5,282 bases of DNA, from positions 1 through 5,282 of the forward strand of contig SVNB01000106.1 of assembly GCA_015067125.1 (NCBI GenBank), read 5' to 3'. Shown here piece after piece: positions 1 through 4,992 of this stretch. The notes under the pieces were generated by a model. It had not been told where the DNA came from. It did not search any database and saw nothing but the letters and a program-made list of their open reading frames with translations. Source of the DNA: Oscillospiraceae bacterium. GTDB lineage: Bacteria > Bacillota > Clostridia > Oscillospirales > Ruminococcaceae. Each line of letters opens with the position of its first letter. Positions within the stretch are counted from its first letter, which is position 1. Both the position numbers and the translations under genes were made by a program.

Positions 1-401
1 TACGTACCGGGCGGAACGGTAAACTGCAAAGCCGCTTCTACAGAAGCAACAACAATTTTGCAGCTGCCGTCGAGCACGCGCCCGAGCACCGAAAGCCTCT
101 TCTGCTCATATTCGGCAGAAGCACCCTCCGCACTGCGAAAACGCAGATCCCGTATGGGGTAAAGCGAAACGCAGTTTTCTCCGCAAAGGCGGCCGATATC
201 CTCCGCAAGGCGCGTTGCGGAAGCTTCCTCCGGAGTTATTATGAGCACGGGTCTGCTTTGCTTTTCCGCAATGCCAAAAGCGAGCATGGCCCGTTCCGCT
301 CCGTTTAATCCGGCGGCAAAAACAGGCATGGCAAAACTCCGCCCAAGCGCAGAAAGCACCTGTCGGAACTGCGGCACGTTTTCCATAAAGTTAAGTAACA
401 T
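1..401 (-). CDS. mfd: Transcription-repair coupling factor Mfd, N-terminal part (cut by window edge)
   Basis: Mfd is a cytoplasmic ATP-driven DNA translocase that removes RNA polymerase stalled at lesions and recruits UvrA for nucleotide excision repair. Only the first 133 codons are present; the next codon begins TA and is cut by the edge. The visible part matches the UvrB-like N-terminal module: GLNGAERAM at residues 31-39 (the place of the non-functional nucleotide-binding loop), PVLIITPEEASA at 51-62, then the very typical YPIRDLRFRSAEGASAEYEQ at 81-100, KRLSVL at 101-106 and VVASVEAALQFTVPPG at 117-132. The helicase and RNA polymerase-binding domains would lie outside. The ATG at 401 is chosen because AGAGGTG (plus 406-412) sits just upstream; an in-frame ATG five codons later lacks such a site. 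The leader at 413-455 is AT-rich, but I found no well-spaced promoter. The gene lies downstream of pth on the same strand, as in other Firmicutes, but 529 bp of repeats separate them. Confidence 0.93.
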   Translation of the reverse strand, partial: MLLNFMENVPQFRQVLSALGRSFAMPVFAAGLNGAERAMLAFGIAEKQSRPVLIITPEEASATRLAEDIGRLCGENCVSLYPIRDLRFRSAEGASAEYEQKRLSVLGRVLDGSCKIVVASVEAALQFTVPPGT

Positions 402-479
402 GGAACACCTCTGTATATAAAAGTTGATATTTTAAAATTAAAGTTTTCAAATTAACCGCAGGGGCGGCAAAAAATCGCC

Positions 480-552
480 TGTCATTCTGAACGCAGTGAA
501 GAATCCGCTTTCTTTTTACGGATTGCCACGGGCTTGCGCCCTCGCAATGACA
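480..552. repeat. TGTCATT...AATCCG inverted pair (73-nt palindromic element)
   Basis: The left half begins TGTCATT (480-486) and ends AATCCG (502-507). The right half, read on the minus strand, also begins TGTCATT (552-546) and ends AATCCG (524-519). The inner sequences differ (CTGAACGCAGTGAAG against GCGAGGGCGCAAGCCCGTGGC), so the halves look like two related subtypes of one short dispersed repeat, placed tail to tail around an 11-nt spacer. From memory, similar TGTCATT repeats occur between genes in many bacteria; their function is unknown. Confidence 0.75.
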
Positions 553-555
553 AAT

Positions 556-580
556 GCAGGGAGCGGTCTTGATAGTTCCG
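556..580 (+). repeat. R-family hairpin, decayed copy
   Basis: This 25-nt block matches the R copy at 4962-4986 at 21 of 25 positions. The lead is GCAG. The arms GGAGCGGT (560-567) and ATAGTTCC (572-579) still pair as RNA with one mismatch and two G-U wobbles around the loop CTTG, and the closing G is kept. Confidence 0.65.
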
Positions 581-598
581 CAAAAGCGACCAATTACA

Positions 599-624
599 GT
601 AGGGCGGGGGCTTTGCTCCCGCCG
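599..624 (+). repeat. R-family hairpin (GGCGGGGGC arms)
   Basis: The GTAG lead (599-602) is followed by the arm GGCGGGGGC (603-611), loop TTT, arm GCTCCCGCC (615-623) and a closing G. The nine pairs include one G-T. It has the same frame as the other R copies but a different arm sequence. Confidence 0.7.
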
Positions 625-645
625 CAAAAAAGGATTCCCGGAGGG

Positions 646-699
646 CAGCCTTCCCTCGGGGGAAGGTGGCAAAACCGCAGGTTTTGACGGATGAGGGTG
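646..699 (+). repeat. A-family element, copy A1
   Basis: The order is a CCTTCCC/GGGAAGG hairpin (649-666), TGGC, a central hairpin AAAACC-GCA-GGTTTT (671-685), then GACGGATGAGGG (686-697). The outer parts match the copies beside polA, but the central hairpin has a different sequence that still pairs. It is preceded by CCCGGAGGGCAG, as copy A3 is preceded by CCCGAAGGGCAG. Its end, GGGTG, pairs with CACCC of the inverted copy that follows. Confidence 0.75.
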
Positions 700-704
700 A
701 AAAA

Positions 705-752
705 CACCCTTTCGTCACGGCTTGCGCCGTGCCACTTCCCCTCAAGGGGAAG
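705..752 (-). repeat. A-family element, inverted copy A1'
   Basis: Read on the minus strand it has CTTCCCC-TTGA-GGGGAAG (752-735), TGGC (734-731), a third version of the central hairpin ACGGC-GCAA-GCCGT (730-717), GACG (716-713) and GGGTG (709-705). It faces A1 head to head across AAAAA, so the pair can fold as one long branched structure. The outer 21 bases CTTCCCCTCAAG...GTAT (735-755) recur exactly at 4993-5013. Confidence 0.7.
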
Positions 753-755
753 TAT

Positions 756-789
756 TTAACAAACCGGTAATTTATAAAAAAATCCCCCA
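756..789 (+). repeat. TTAA...ACCGG...AATTTA tail, copy 1
   Basis: This AT-rich block has the order TTAA, ACCGG, AATTTAT, an A run and a C run, and is followed by AGTCTTTTTT. It aligns with the tails at 876-912 and 5041-5097, most closely with the latter, including the GTCTTTTT stretch. It directly follows the outer hairpin of A1'. Confidence 0.5.
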
Positions 790-792
790 GTC

Positions 793-818
793 TTTTTTAA
801 CCGCAAGCGGTTAAAAAA
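793..818. repeat. Perfect 12-bp palindrome (TTTTTTAACCGC arms)
   Basis: The arms at 793-804 and 807-818 are exact reverse complements with only AA between them. The T run comes first and the A run last on either strand, which is opposite to an intrinsic terminator, so this is listed as a palindrome rather than a terminator. Confidence 0.7.
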
Positions 819-819
819 T

Positions 820-844
820 CCAGCCTCCTTTAGGCAAGGGAGCC
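820..844 (+). repeat. B-family element, copy 1
   Basis: CAGCCTCCTT, then a short loop, then AAGGGAGCC, forming an imperfect hairpin. It resembles 4811-4847 (plus) and 1871-1906 (minus), which share CAG-CTCC and AAAGG in the same order. No coding potential is supported. Confidence 0.5.
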
Positions 845-848
845 TTTT

Positions 849-875
849 CGGGCGGCCACGCAGGGCCGCCCCTAC
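849..875 (-). repeat. R-family hairpin (GGGCGGCC arms)
   Basis: On the minus strand: GTAG (875-872), arm GGGCGGCC (871-864), loop CTGCGT, arm GGCCGCCC (857-850), closing G. The 8-bp arms are perfect. It is followed on the plus strand by a CCTTT...TTAAA tail, and this same pairing recurs, truncated, at 5019-5097. Confidence 0.75.
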
Positions 876-912
876 GACCTTTACATTAAAATTATCGGAA
901 TTTTATAAAAAA
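876..912 (+). repeat. TTAA...CGG...AATTTTAT tail, copy 2
   Basis: GACCTTT, TTAAAA, ATCGG, AATTTTATAAAAAAT in order, alongside AACCTTT, TTAAAC, ACCGG, AATTTACAGAATAAT at 5041-5080. It begins right after an R hairpin, as copy 3 does. Its A run abuts the stop region of pth. Confidence 0.45.
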
Positions 913-932
913 TCTTCCGCCGGCGCTTTTTT
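907..932 (-). terminator. Possible weak terminator after pth
   Basis: Read on the minus strand, AAAAAA (932-927, overlapping the stop codon) can pair with TTTTTT (912-907) around a GC-rich centre GCGCCGGCGGAAGA, leaving a U run at the 3' end. The inner GC part pairs poorly (CC-GGC-GG), so this is only a candidate. Confidence 0.3.
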
Positions 933-1551
933 AGTTGAATTTGTTCATGGCGTCTTCGGTTTTGCCGTCCATGATAAGCTTTGCGGCTTCAAAAGCGTTT
1001 TCGTACATTCCATCAAGGGTTTTTAAATCCTCTTCGGAATATTTTCCAAGTACCCAGTCCGCAAGGTCCCAACCTTCCGGCTTTTTGCCGATGCCGATTT
1101 TTATGCGGGGAAAGGTATCTCCGCCGGAACAGGCAATAATGCTTTTTATTCCGTTGTGGCCGCCGGCGCTGCCTTTTTTGCGTATGCGCATTTTGCCCAC
1201 TTCCAAAGTGGTATCGTCATAAACCACAATAACTTTTTCCACCGGAATTTTATAAAAATCCATGGCGGCAAAAACCGCCTCGCCGGAAAGATTCATAAAA
1301 GTCTGGGGTTTAACCAAAAGTACCCGGTGGCCGGCCATTTCGCACTGGGTGGTAAGTGCCTTGAACTTAAGCCGGTCTATGTGAACCCCGATTTTATCGG
1401 AAAATTTATCCAAAGCCATAAAACCGGTGTTGTGCCGGGTTTTTTCATAGTCTTTTCCCGGATTGCCAAGGCCGACTATAATATATTCCGGCGGACCGGA
1501 AACCTTTTCTGTTTTTTTGATTTTATCGAATAAACTCCAGATGTCGTTCAT
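931..1551 (-). CDS. pth: Peptidyl-tRNA hydrolase
   Basis: Pth is a cytoplasmic esterase that frees tRNA from peptidyl-tRNA dropped by stalled ribosomes. The 206-residue product carries all family signatures: IVGLGNPG at 25-32 (Asn30), TRHNTGF at 38-44 (catalytic His40), KPQTFMNLSG at 81-90 (Asn87), YDD at 111-113 (Asp112 in the place of E. coli Asp93), GSAGGHNGIKSI at 127-138 (Asn133) and FPRIKIGIG further on. A lead of about 20 residues (MNDIWSLFDKIKKTEKVSGP) precedes the usual start and accounts for the excess over the 194-residue E. coli enzyme. The ATG at 1551 is chosen because a strong AAGGAG lies just upstream (plus 1557-1562). The frame stays open to 1836, but that extra stretch is repeat sequence with no family match. 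A weak promoter, TTTACA with an 18-nt spacer and TTTAAA, can be drawn at about 1630-1659 on the minus strand, with low confidence. polA lies upstream and mfd downstream on the same strand. Confidence 0.97.
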   Translation of the reverse strand: MNDIWSLFDKIKKTEKVSGPPEYIIVGLGNPGKDYEKTRHNTGFMALDKFSDKIGVHIDRLKFKALTTQCEMAGHRVLLVKPQTFMNLSGEAVFAAMDFYKIPVEKVIVVYDDTTLEVGKMRIRKKGSAGGHNGIKSIIACSGGDTFPRIKIGIGKKPEGWDLADWVLGKYSEEDLKTLDGMYENAFEAAKLIMDGKTEDAMNKFN

Positions 1552-1663
1552 TTTTTCTCCTTTCAAAAATCTTTCCTTGCCGAATAAAAGCAATTTACAG
1601 CGGCAGTGTTGGTAAATTCTGTCTGATTTAAAACACAACCGAGCAAACGATGTAAAATGAAAA

Positions 1664-1825
1664 CCGTTGCCGACCCCGAGCGGCGACGGTGGAGATTCGG
1701 AATCACAATGCGTCCGGTGGTGCCTTTTGTCCCCTTGATAGGGGACAGCAGTTGCGGGAGCAACGCAGGGGTAGAAAGGCGTTTCTTTGGCGGGTACCGC
1801 CGTTTCTTTGCGCCAGTCAAAGAAA
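1664..1825. repeat. Four-hairpin intergenic element (C)
   Basis: Four stem-loops lie in tandem: CCGTTGCCG/CGGCGACGG (1664-1672 and 1681-1689, one T-G pair), GTCCCC/GGGGAC (1729-1746), GTTGC/GCAAC (1751-1764) and GGCGG/CCGCC (1789-1801). A TTTCTTTG/CAAAGAAA stem (1803-1825) closes the end, and TTTCTTTG also occurs directly before it at 1782-1789. It stays open in the pth frame on the minus strand, giving peptide such as PFYPCVAPATAVPYQG, which I recall as a junk-like hypothetical peptide in gut Clostridia; that memory is unverified. Outer borders are uncertain, and only one copy is in the window. Confidence 0.55.
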
Positions 1826-1870
1826 TGGGGGTACATTATTAAAACAATTTCTCGGTCGGTTTCGTTGATA

Positions 1871-1906
1871 GGTCCCTTTCACAAGGAGGAGTCTGCCCTC
1901 CGGGTT
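1871..1906 (-). repeat. B-family element, copy 3
   Basis: On the minus strand: AACCCGGAGGGCAG, then ACTCCTCCTT, a short loop and AAAGGGACC. The first 14 bases are identical to 4811-4824, and both copies directly follow an A element, so A-B appears to be a composite unit present on each side of polA. Confidence 0.6.
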
Positions 1907-1915
1907 CTTGGTTAT

Positions 1916-1973
1916 CCCTCATCCGTCTTTTTCGCCTTTGGCGAAAAATCCACCTTCCCCTCTGGGAAGGCTG
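1916..1973 (-). repeat. A-family element, copy A2 (downstream of polA)
   Basis: A CCTTCCC-AGAG-GGGAAGG hairpin, TGGA, a central hairpin TTTTTCGCC-AAA-GGCGAAAAA (1948-1928) and GACGGATGAGGG. Over 62 bases (1973-1912) it differs from the inverted copy at 4743-4804 at only two positions, both in the three-base loop of the central hairpin. Confidence 0.85.
1944..1971 (-). terminator. Possible polA terminator inside repeat A2
   Basis: About 30 bases past the polA stop, the first hairpin of A2 (GCCTTCCC and GGGGAAGG, four-base loop region) is followed by TGGA and then TTTTTC. That is a stable stem with a short U run three to four bases later, acceptable but not ideal for an intrinsic terminator. 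The repeat may serve this role by position. Confidence 0.35.
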
Positions 1974-2000
1974 AAAAACACCCTTCAAAACAATAAAACA

Positions 2001-4607
2001 TCAGTGTGCTTCCAGCCAGGTTTTTCCAATGCCCACTTCTGCTTCCATGGGAACAGAAAGCTTTGCGGCGTTTTCCATTTCGTATTTTAAAATCTCTGCG
2101 GCTTTTGCGGCACATTCCTCTTTTGCTTCCACAATAAGTTCATCGTGCACCTGCATAATAAGCTTTGCGTCAAGGCCTTCCTGTGCAAGGCGGTTTTCCA
2201 CCTTTACCATGGCAAGCTTTATTATATCCGCCGCCGTGCCCTGAATAGGCATATTTCTGGCAACTCTTTCGCCAAAAGCGCGCAGATTAAAGTTGCTGGA
2301 AGAAAGCTCCGGCAGATATCTGCGTCTTCCGTACGAAGTTACCGCATAGCCGCATTTTTTGGCGGATTCTATGCTCTCTTTCATAAAGCGGTCAACGCCG
2401 CTGTAATGGGCAAGATAGTTATCGATATATTGCTGTGCCTCTTTGGTGGAAACCCCGATGTTTTCCCCAAGGCTCCAGGCGCCTATGCCGTAAACAATGC
2501 CAAAGTTTACGGCCTTTGCGCTGCTCCTCATGGAAGAAGTCACGTAATCTTCCGGCACGCCGAAAACCTGCGACGCGGTCTGGGTGTGTATATCCGTGCC
2601 GCCGGTAAATGCAGAAATCATGTTTTCGTCCTTTGCAAGGTGAGCAAGCACACGCAGCTCTATCTGGGAATAGTCCGCGTCGATAAGGGTGTAACCCTCT
2701 TTTGCCACAAAAAAGCCGCGCATTTTGCTGCCAAGTTCCGTGCGTATGGGAATATTCTGCAAATTGGGTTCAAGGGAGCTGATTCTTCCGGTGCGGGTTT
2801 CCTTCTGGTTAAAACGGGTGTGTACCCTGCCGTCCGGAGCAAGCGCGTTAAGCAGGCCGTCCACATAGGTGGAACGCAGCTTTGTAAGCTTGCGGTATTC
2901 CAGTATTTCGTCCACCGCCGGGTGATATTTGCGAATATCCTCCAGAACGTCCGCGCTGGTGGAATATCCGCTTTTTGTCTTTTTCTTTGCCGGAAGTCCC
3001 AGATGCTCGAAGAGCACAACGCCCAGCTGTTTTGGAGAAAGTATGTTGAATTCTTCTCCGCAAAGCTCATAAATGCGCTTTTCTGTTTCTTCTATGGTTA
3101 CAGAAAGCGAAGAGCCGAATTCGCGTATGCCTTCCGGGTCAATTTTAAATCCGCGCAGTTCCATACTCGCAAGGATTTTTGCAAGGGGAATTTCTATTTC
3201 TTCAAGAATTTTTTCCTCCCCATGGTTTTCAAGTTCCTTCAAAAGCTTTTCGCAAAGGTCGGAAAAAACCGCCGCCTTGTTCAAAAGCTCCTGATGAGCA
3301 CGGATATCCTCCGCATTGCCGTTAAGTTCAAAACTTTCCGCGTGATAAAGCGCGGCAAGCCTTTCTGTGGAATAATCATCGCCGGAAACGTTAAGAATAT
3401 ACCCTGCCAAAGAGGTATCCATAACGCAGTTTTTTACAGCCGCATCGTGGTTTTCTGCCCAGCGGCTTAAAAATTTAAGGTCATCGGTGCGCTTTTTAAT
3501 ATCCGAGCACAAAAAATTTGCCAAAGCCGCCTCGAAAAACAGCCCGTCGTTTTCTATGAGCACGGCATCATCACCGTAAACAAGGCAGCAGGCGGTAATG
3601 TCGTCGCCCTCCGCTTCAAAAAGCACTTCCGCGTGCTCACAGCCTTCCGGATTTTTAAAATCAGAAAGATCGCCGATAAAAACCTCCATTTTCTTCTTCG
3701 GAGCGGTGCTCGCTTCGAAAGATTCCGGAATTTTTGCGGGATCAAGCCCAAGGCGTTCTATCATTTTATACATTTCAAGCTTTGTAAGCAAAGCCACCGC
3801 CGCCGCTTCGTCCGGAGCTTTTTGCATATAATCCTCAAGATTTTCCGAAATGGGAGCATGGCGGTTTATTTCTCCAAGGCGGCGGCTTAAATATGCGCTT
3901 TCCCTGCCTTCTTCCAGCTTTTTGCGCTGGGCGGGTTTAAGTTCCAGTTCATCAAAATGCCCGTAAATATAGTCAACGCTGTGATATCTCTGAATAAGAT
4001 CCAAAGCCGTTTTTTCTCCGATGCCCGGAACGCCGGGAATATTATCGCTGCTGTCGCCCATCAGCGCCTTTACTTCGATAAGTTCAAGCGGTTCCACGCC
4101 GTATTTTTCGTGTACGGCGGCAACGTCCATCATGGTGGAAACCGGCGCGCCCATTTTTGTGGTGGCAAGGCGCACAGCCGTGTGCTCGCCGATAAGCTGC
4201 AGGCTGTCCCTGTCCCCTGTGGAAATAACGCATTCTGCGCCCTGTTCTTCGCAAATGCGCGAAACAGTGCCAAGAATATCGTCCGCTTCCCAGCCTTCTA
4301 TGGCAATAACCGGGTATCCAAGATAGCCAAGCAGTTCTTTCATCACCGGGAACTGGTCAATAAGTTCCTTGGGCGTGGCGTGGCGTCCGGCTTTGTATTC
4401 TTCATAAAATTTGTGCCGAAAAGTCGGCGCGTGAACGTCAAAGGCAAAAACTATTGCGTCCGGCTTTGTTTCGGCAATGGCGGTAAGCAGTATGGAAAGA
4501 AAACCGTAAACCGCGTTGGTAAAAAAACCGTCCTTTGTGGTAAGCACTTTTATGCCGTAAAAGGCACGGTTCATAATGCTGTTGGAATCCACCGCAAGAA
4601 TCTTCAT
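2001..4607 (-). CDS. polA: DNA polymerase I (5'-nuclease and polymerase; proofreading domain degraded)
   Basis: Pol I removes RNA primers and fills gaps in lagging-strand synthesis and excision repair. The 868-residue product starts with a 5'-nuclease domain (about 1-290): Asp7 in LAVDSNS, FAFD at 54-57, EADD at 107-110, GDRDS at 131-135 and GDSSDNIPGVPGIGEKTA at 184-201. A middle domain (about 305-470) occupies the 3'-5' exonuclease position but has FEAEG (330-334) where active enzymes have a DxE motif, and I cannot find the other metal-binding Asp residues, so proofreading is probably lost, as in Bacillus-type enzymes. The polymerase domain has TRTGRISS (604-611), motif A DADYSQIELR (643-652, Asp645), the O-helix RSSAKAVNFGIVYG (694-707; Arg694, Lys698, Phe702, Tyr706) and motif C QVHDE (819-823, Asp822). 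The ATG at 4607 is supported by AACCTCC on the plus strand at 4613-4619, which reads GGAGGTT on the gene strand. Pairs with Mfd functionally in repair. Confidence 0.98.
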   Translation of the reverse strand: MKILAVDSNSIMNRAFYGIKVLTTKDGFFTNAVYGFLSILLTAIAETKPDAIVFAFDVHAPTFRHKFYEEYKAGRHATPKELIDQFPVMKELLGYLGYPVIAIEGWEADDILGTVSRICEEQGAECVISTGDRDSLQLIGEHTAVRLATTKMGAPVSTMMDVAAVHEKYGVEPLELIEVKALMGDSSDNIPGVPGIGEKTALDLIQRYHSVDYIYGHFDELELKPAQRKKLEEGRESAYLSRRLGEINRHAPISENLEDYMQKAPDEAAAVALLTKLEMYKMIERLGLDPAKIPESFEASTAPKKKMEVFIGDLSDFKNPEGCEHAEVLFEAEGDDITACCLVYGDDAVLIENDGLFFEAALANFLCSDIKKRTDDLKFLSRWAENHDAAVKNCVMDTSLAGYILNVSGDDYSTERLAALYHAESFELNGNAEDIRAHQELLNKAAVFSDLCEKLLKELENHGEEKILEEIEIPLAKILASMELRGFKIDPEGIREFGSSLSVTIEETEKRIYELCGEEFNILSPKQLGVVLFEHLGLPAKKKTKSGYSTSADVLEDIRKYHPAVDEILEYRKLTKLRSTYVDGLLNALAPDGRVHTRFNQKETRTGRISSLEPNLQNIPIRTELGSKMRGFFVAKEGYTLIDADYSQIELRVLAHLAKDENMISAFTGGTDIHTQTASQVFGVPEDYVTSSMRSSAKAVNFGIVYGIGAWSLGENIGVSTKEAQQYIDNYLAHYSGVDRFMKESIESAKKCGYAVTSYGRRRYLPELSSSNFNLRAFGERVARNMPIQGTAADIIKLAMVKVENRLAQEGLDAKLIMQVHDELIVEAKEECAAKAAEILKYEMENAAKLSVPMEAEVGIGKTWLEAH

Positions 4608-4664
4608 GGAGCAACCTCCGTAAAATATGAATTAATGGAATATTTAGTATTATTATATTAACTT

Positions 4665-4674
4665 ATTATAGCAT
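4665..4674 (-). promoter_or_regulatory. Extended -10 promoter for polA
   Basis: On the minus strand ATGCTATAAT gives a full TG-N-TATAAT extended -10 (TATAAT at 4670-4665). A start near 4658 would leave a leader of about 50 bases before the polA ATG. No good -35 is present at 16-18 bases, which fits an extended -10 promoter. It is the left arm of a perfect inverted repeat. Confidence 0.6.
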
Positions 4675-4687
4675 ATATTTTTTTGCT

Positions 4688-4697
4688 ATGCTATAAT
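4688..4697 (+). promoter_or_regulatory. Extended -10 promoter motif reading right into repeats
   Basis: ATGCTATAAT ends with TATAAT at 4692-4697, the mirror of the polA promoter motif. A transcript starting near 4704 would enter repeat A3 within about 40 bases; its first hairpin followed by TTTTTC could stop it, giving a short structured RNA, or it could continue about 480 bases to the lipoprotein gene. The match may simply follow from the symmetry. Confidence 0.4.
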
Positions 4698-4742
4698 ATT
4701 ATGGTAAAATAATAATCCCCGCAAAACAAGTAACCCGAAGGG

Positions 4743-4800
4743 CAGCCTTCCCAGAGGGGAAGGTGGATTTTTCGCCGGAGGCGAAAAAGACGGATGAGGG
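4743..4800 (+). repeat. A-family element, copy A3 (upstream of polA)
   Basis: A CCTTCCC-AGAG-GGGAAGG hairpin, TGGA, a central hairpin TTTTTCGCC-GGA-GGCGAAAAA (4768-4788) and GACGGATGAGGG. It is an inverted, 60-of-62 identical partner of A2 on the other side of polA, and it is likewise followed by a B element. Confidence 0.85.
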
Positions 4801-4810
4801 ATAAACAGGT

Positions 4811-4847
4811 AACCCGGAGGGCAGCCTCCCTTTGGGCAAAGGAACCC
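4811..4847 (+). repeat. B-family element, copy 2
   Basis: AACCCGGAGGGCAG, then CCTCCCTTT, loop GGGC, AAAGGAACCC. The CCTTT/AAAGG stem (4829-4833 with 4838-4842) is short. It follows A3 as copy 3 follows A2. Confidence 0.55.
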
Positions 4848-4859
4848 AAATCGATCACC

Positions 4860-4886
4860 GTAGGGAACGCTGTCCTCAGCGTTCCG
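4860..4886 (+). repeat. R-family hairpin (GGAACGCTG arms)
   Basis: GTAG lead, arm GGAACGCTG (4864-4872), loop TCCT, arm CAGCGTTCC (4877-4885), closing G. All nine pairs are perfect. Confidence 0.8.
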
Positions 4887-4894
4887 AAAAAAAA

Positions 4895-4921
4895 CGGACC
4901 GTCGGGGACGACGGTCCCTAC
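4895..4921 (-). repeat. R-family hairpin (GGACCGTCG arms)
   Basis: On the minus strand: GTAG (4921-4918), arm GGACCGTCG, loop TCCC, arm CGACGGTCC, closing G (4895). All nine pairs are perfect. The frame is identical to the copy at 4860-4886, with a changed arm sequence and the opposite orientation. Confidence 0.8.
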
Positions 4922-4961
4922 AGAAAGCCTGCCTTGTGTAAATAAGGCCAAGTTGCCCACC

Positions 4962-4986
4962 GCAGGGAACGGTATTGACCGTTCCG
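4962..4986 (+). repeat. R-family hairpin (GGAACGGT arms)
   Basis: GCAG lead, arm GGAACGGT (4966-4973), loop ATTG, arm ACCGTTCC (4978-4985), closing G. Eight perfect pairs. Its closest relative is the decayed copy at 556-580 in the pth-mfd spacer. Confidence 0.8.
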
Positions 4987-4992
4987 TTCAGC

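Larger units (their letters stand above)
402..930. other. Gene-free spacer between pth and mfd, filled with hairpin repeats
   Basis: No credible gene lies here; the short open frames run through repeats on both strands and have no ribosome binding sites. In order it holds the mfd leader (402-470), a TGTCATT palindrome (480-552), two R-type hairpins (556-580 and 599-624), a head-to-head pair of A elements (646-752), a TTAA...CCGG tail (756-789), a 12-bp palindrome (793-818), a B element (820-844), an R hairpin (849-875) and a second tail (876-912) reaching the end of pth. Almost every base from 480 to 912 can be assigned to a repeat. Confidence 0.85.
1552..2000. other. Spacer between polA and pth: pth leader plus repeats
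   Basis: No gene is supported. From the pth side it holds the pth ribosome binding site and an AT-rich leader (1552-1663), a four-hairpin element (1664-1825), a short AT stretch with ATTATTAAAACAATTT, a B element (1871-1906, minus) and an A element (1916-1973, minus) ending 27 bases from the polA stop. Open frames through the element on either strand lack ribosome binding sites and recognisable domains. Confidence 0.8.
4664..4698. repeat. Perfect 12-bp inverted repeat holding two divergent -10 motifs
   Basis: TATTATAGCATA (4664-4675) and TATGCTATAATA (4687-4698) are exact reverse complements separated by an 11-base T-rich loop. Each arm contains TGCTATAAT reading away from the centre. It could be a two-way promoter, an operator for a dimeric regulator, or both. 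Confidence 0.7.

Noticed and set aside
391..745. Overlapping short open frames on both strands between pth and mfd
   Set aside because: They translate the TGTCATT, R and A repeats; several frames are open at once, as expected for GC-rich palindromes, with no start signals.
793..818. Intrinsic terminator
   Set aside because: T run before and A run after the stem on both strands is the wrong polarity.
1664..1825. Riboswitch or structured leader controlling pth
   Set aside because: The four hairpins are upstream of pth, but I cannot match a known riboswitch core, and the element looks like a dispersed repeat more than 100 bases from the start codon.
931..1836. A 301-residue form of Pth starting at 1836
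   Set aside because: The extension is repeat sequence with no Pth homology; the start at 1551 has a strong AAGGAG and matches the family.
2145..3470. A 441-codon open frame on the plus strand
   Set aside because: It lies entirely antisense to polA, has no ribosome binding site or recognisable domain, and is explained by the codon bias of polA. The same holds for the other plus-strand frames inside polA (for example 3957-4661).
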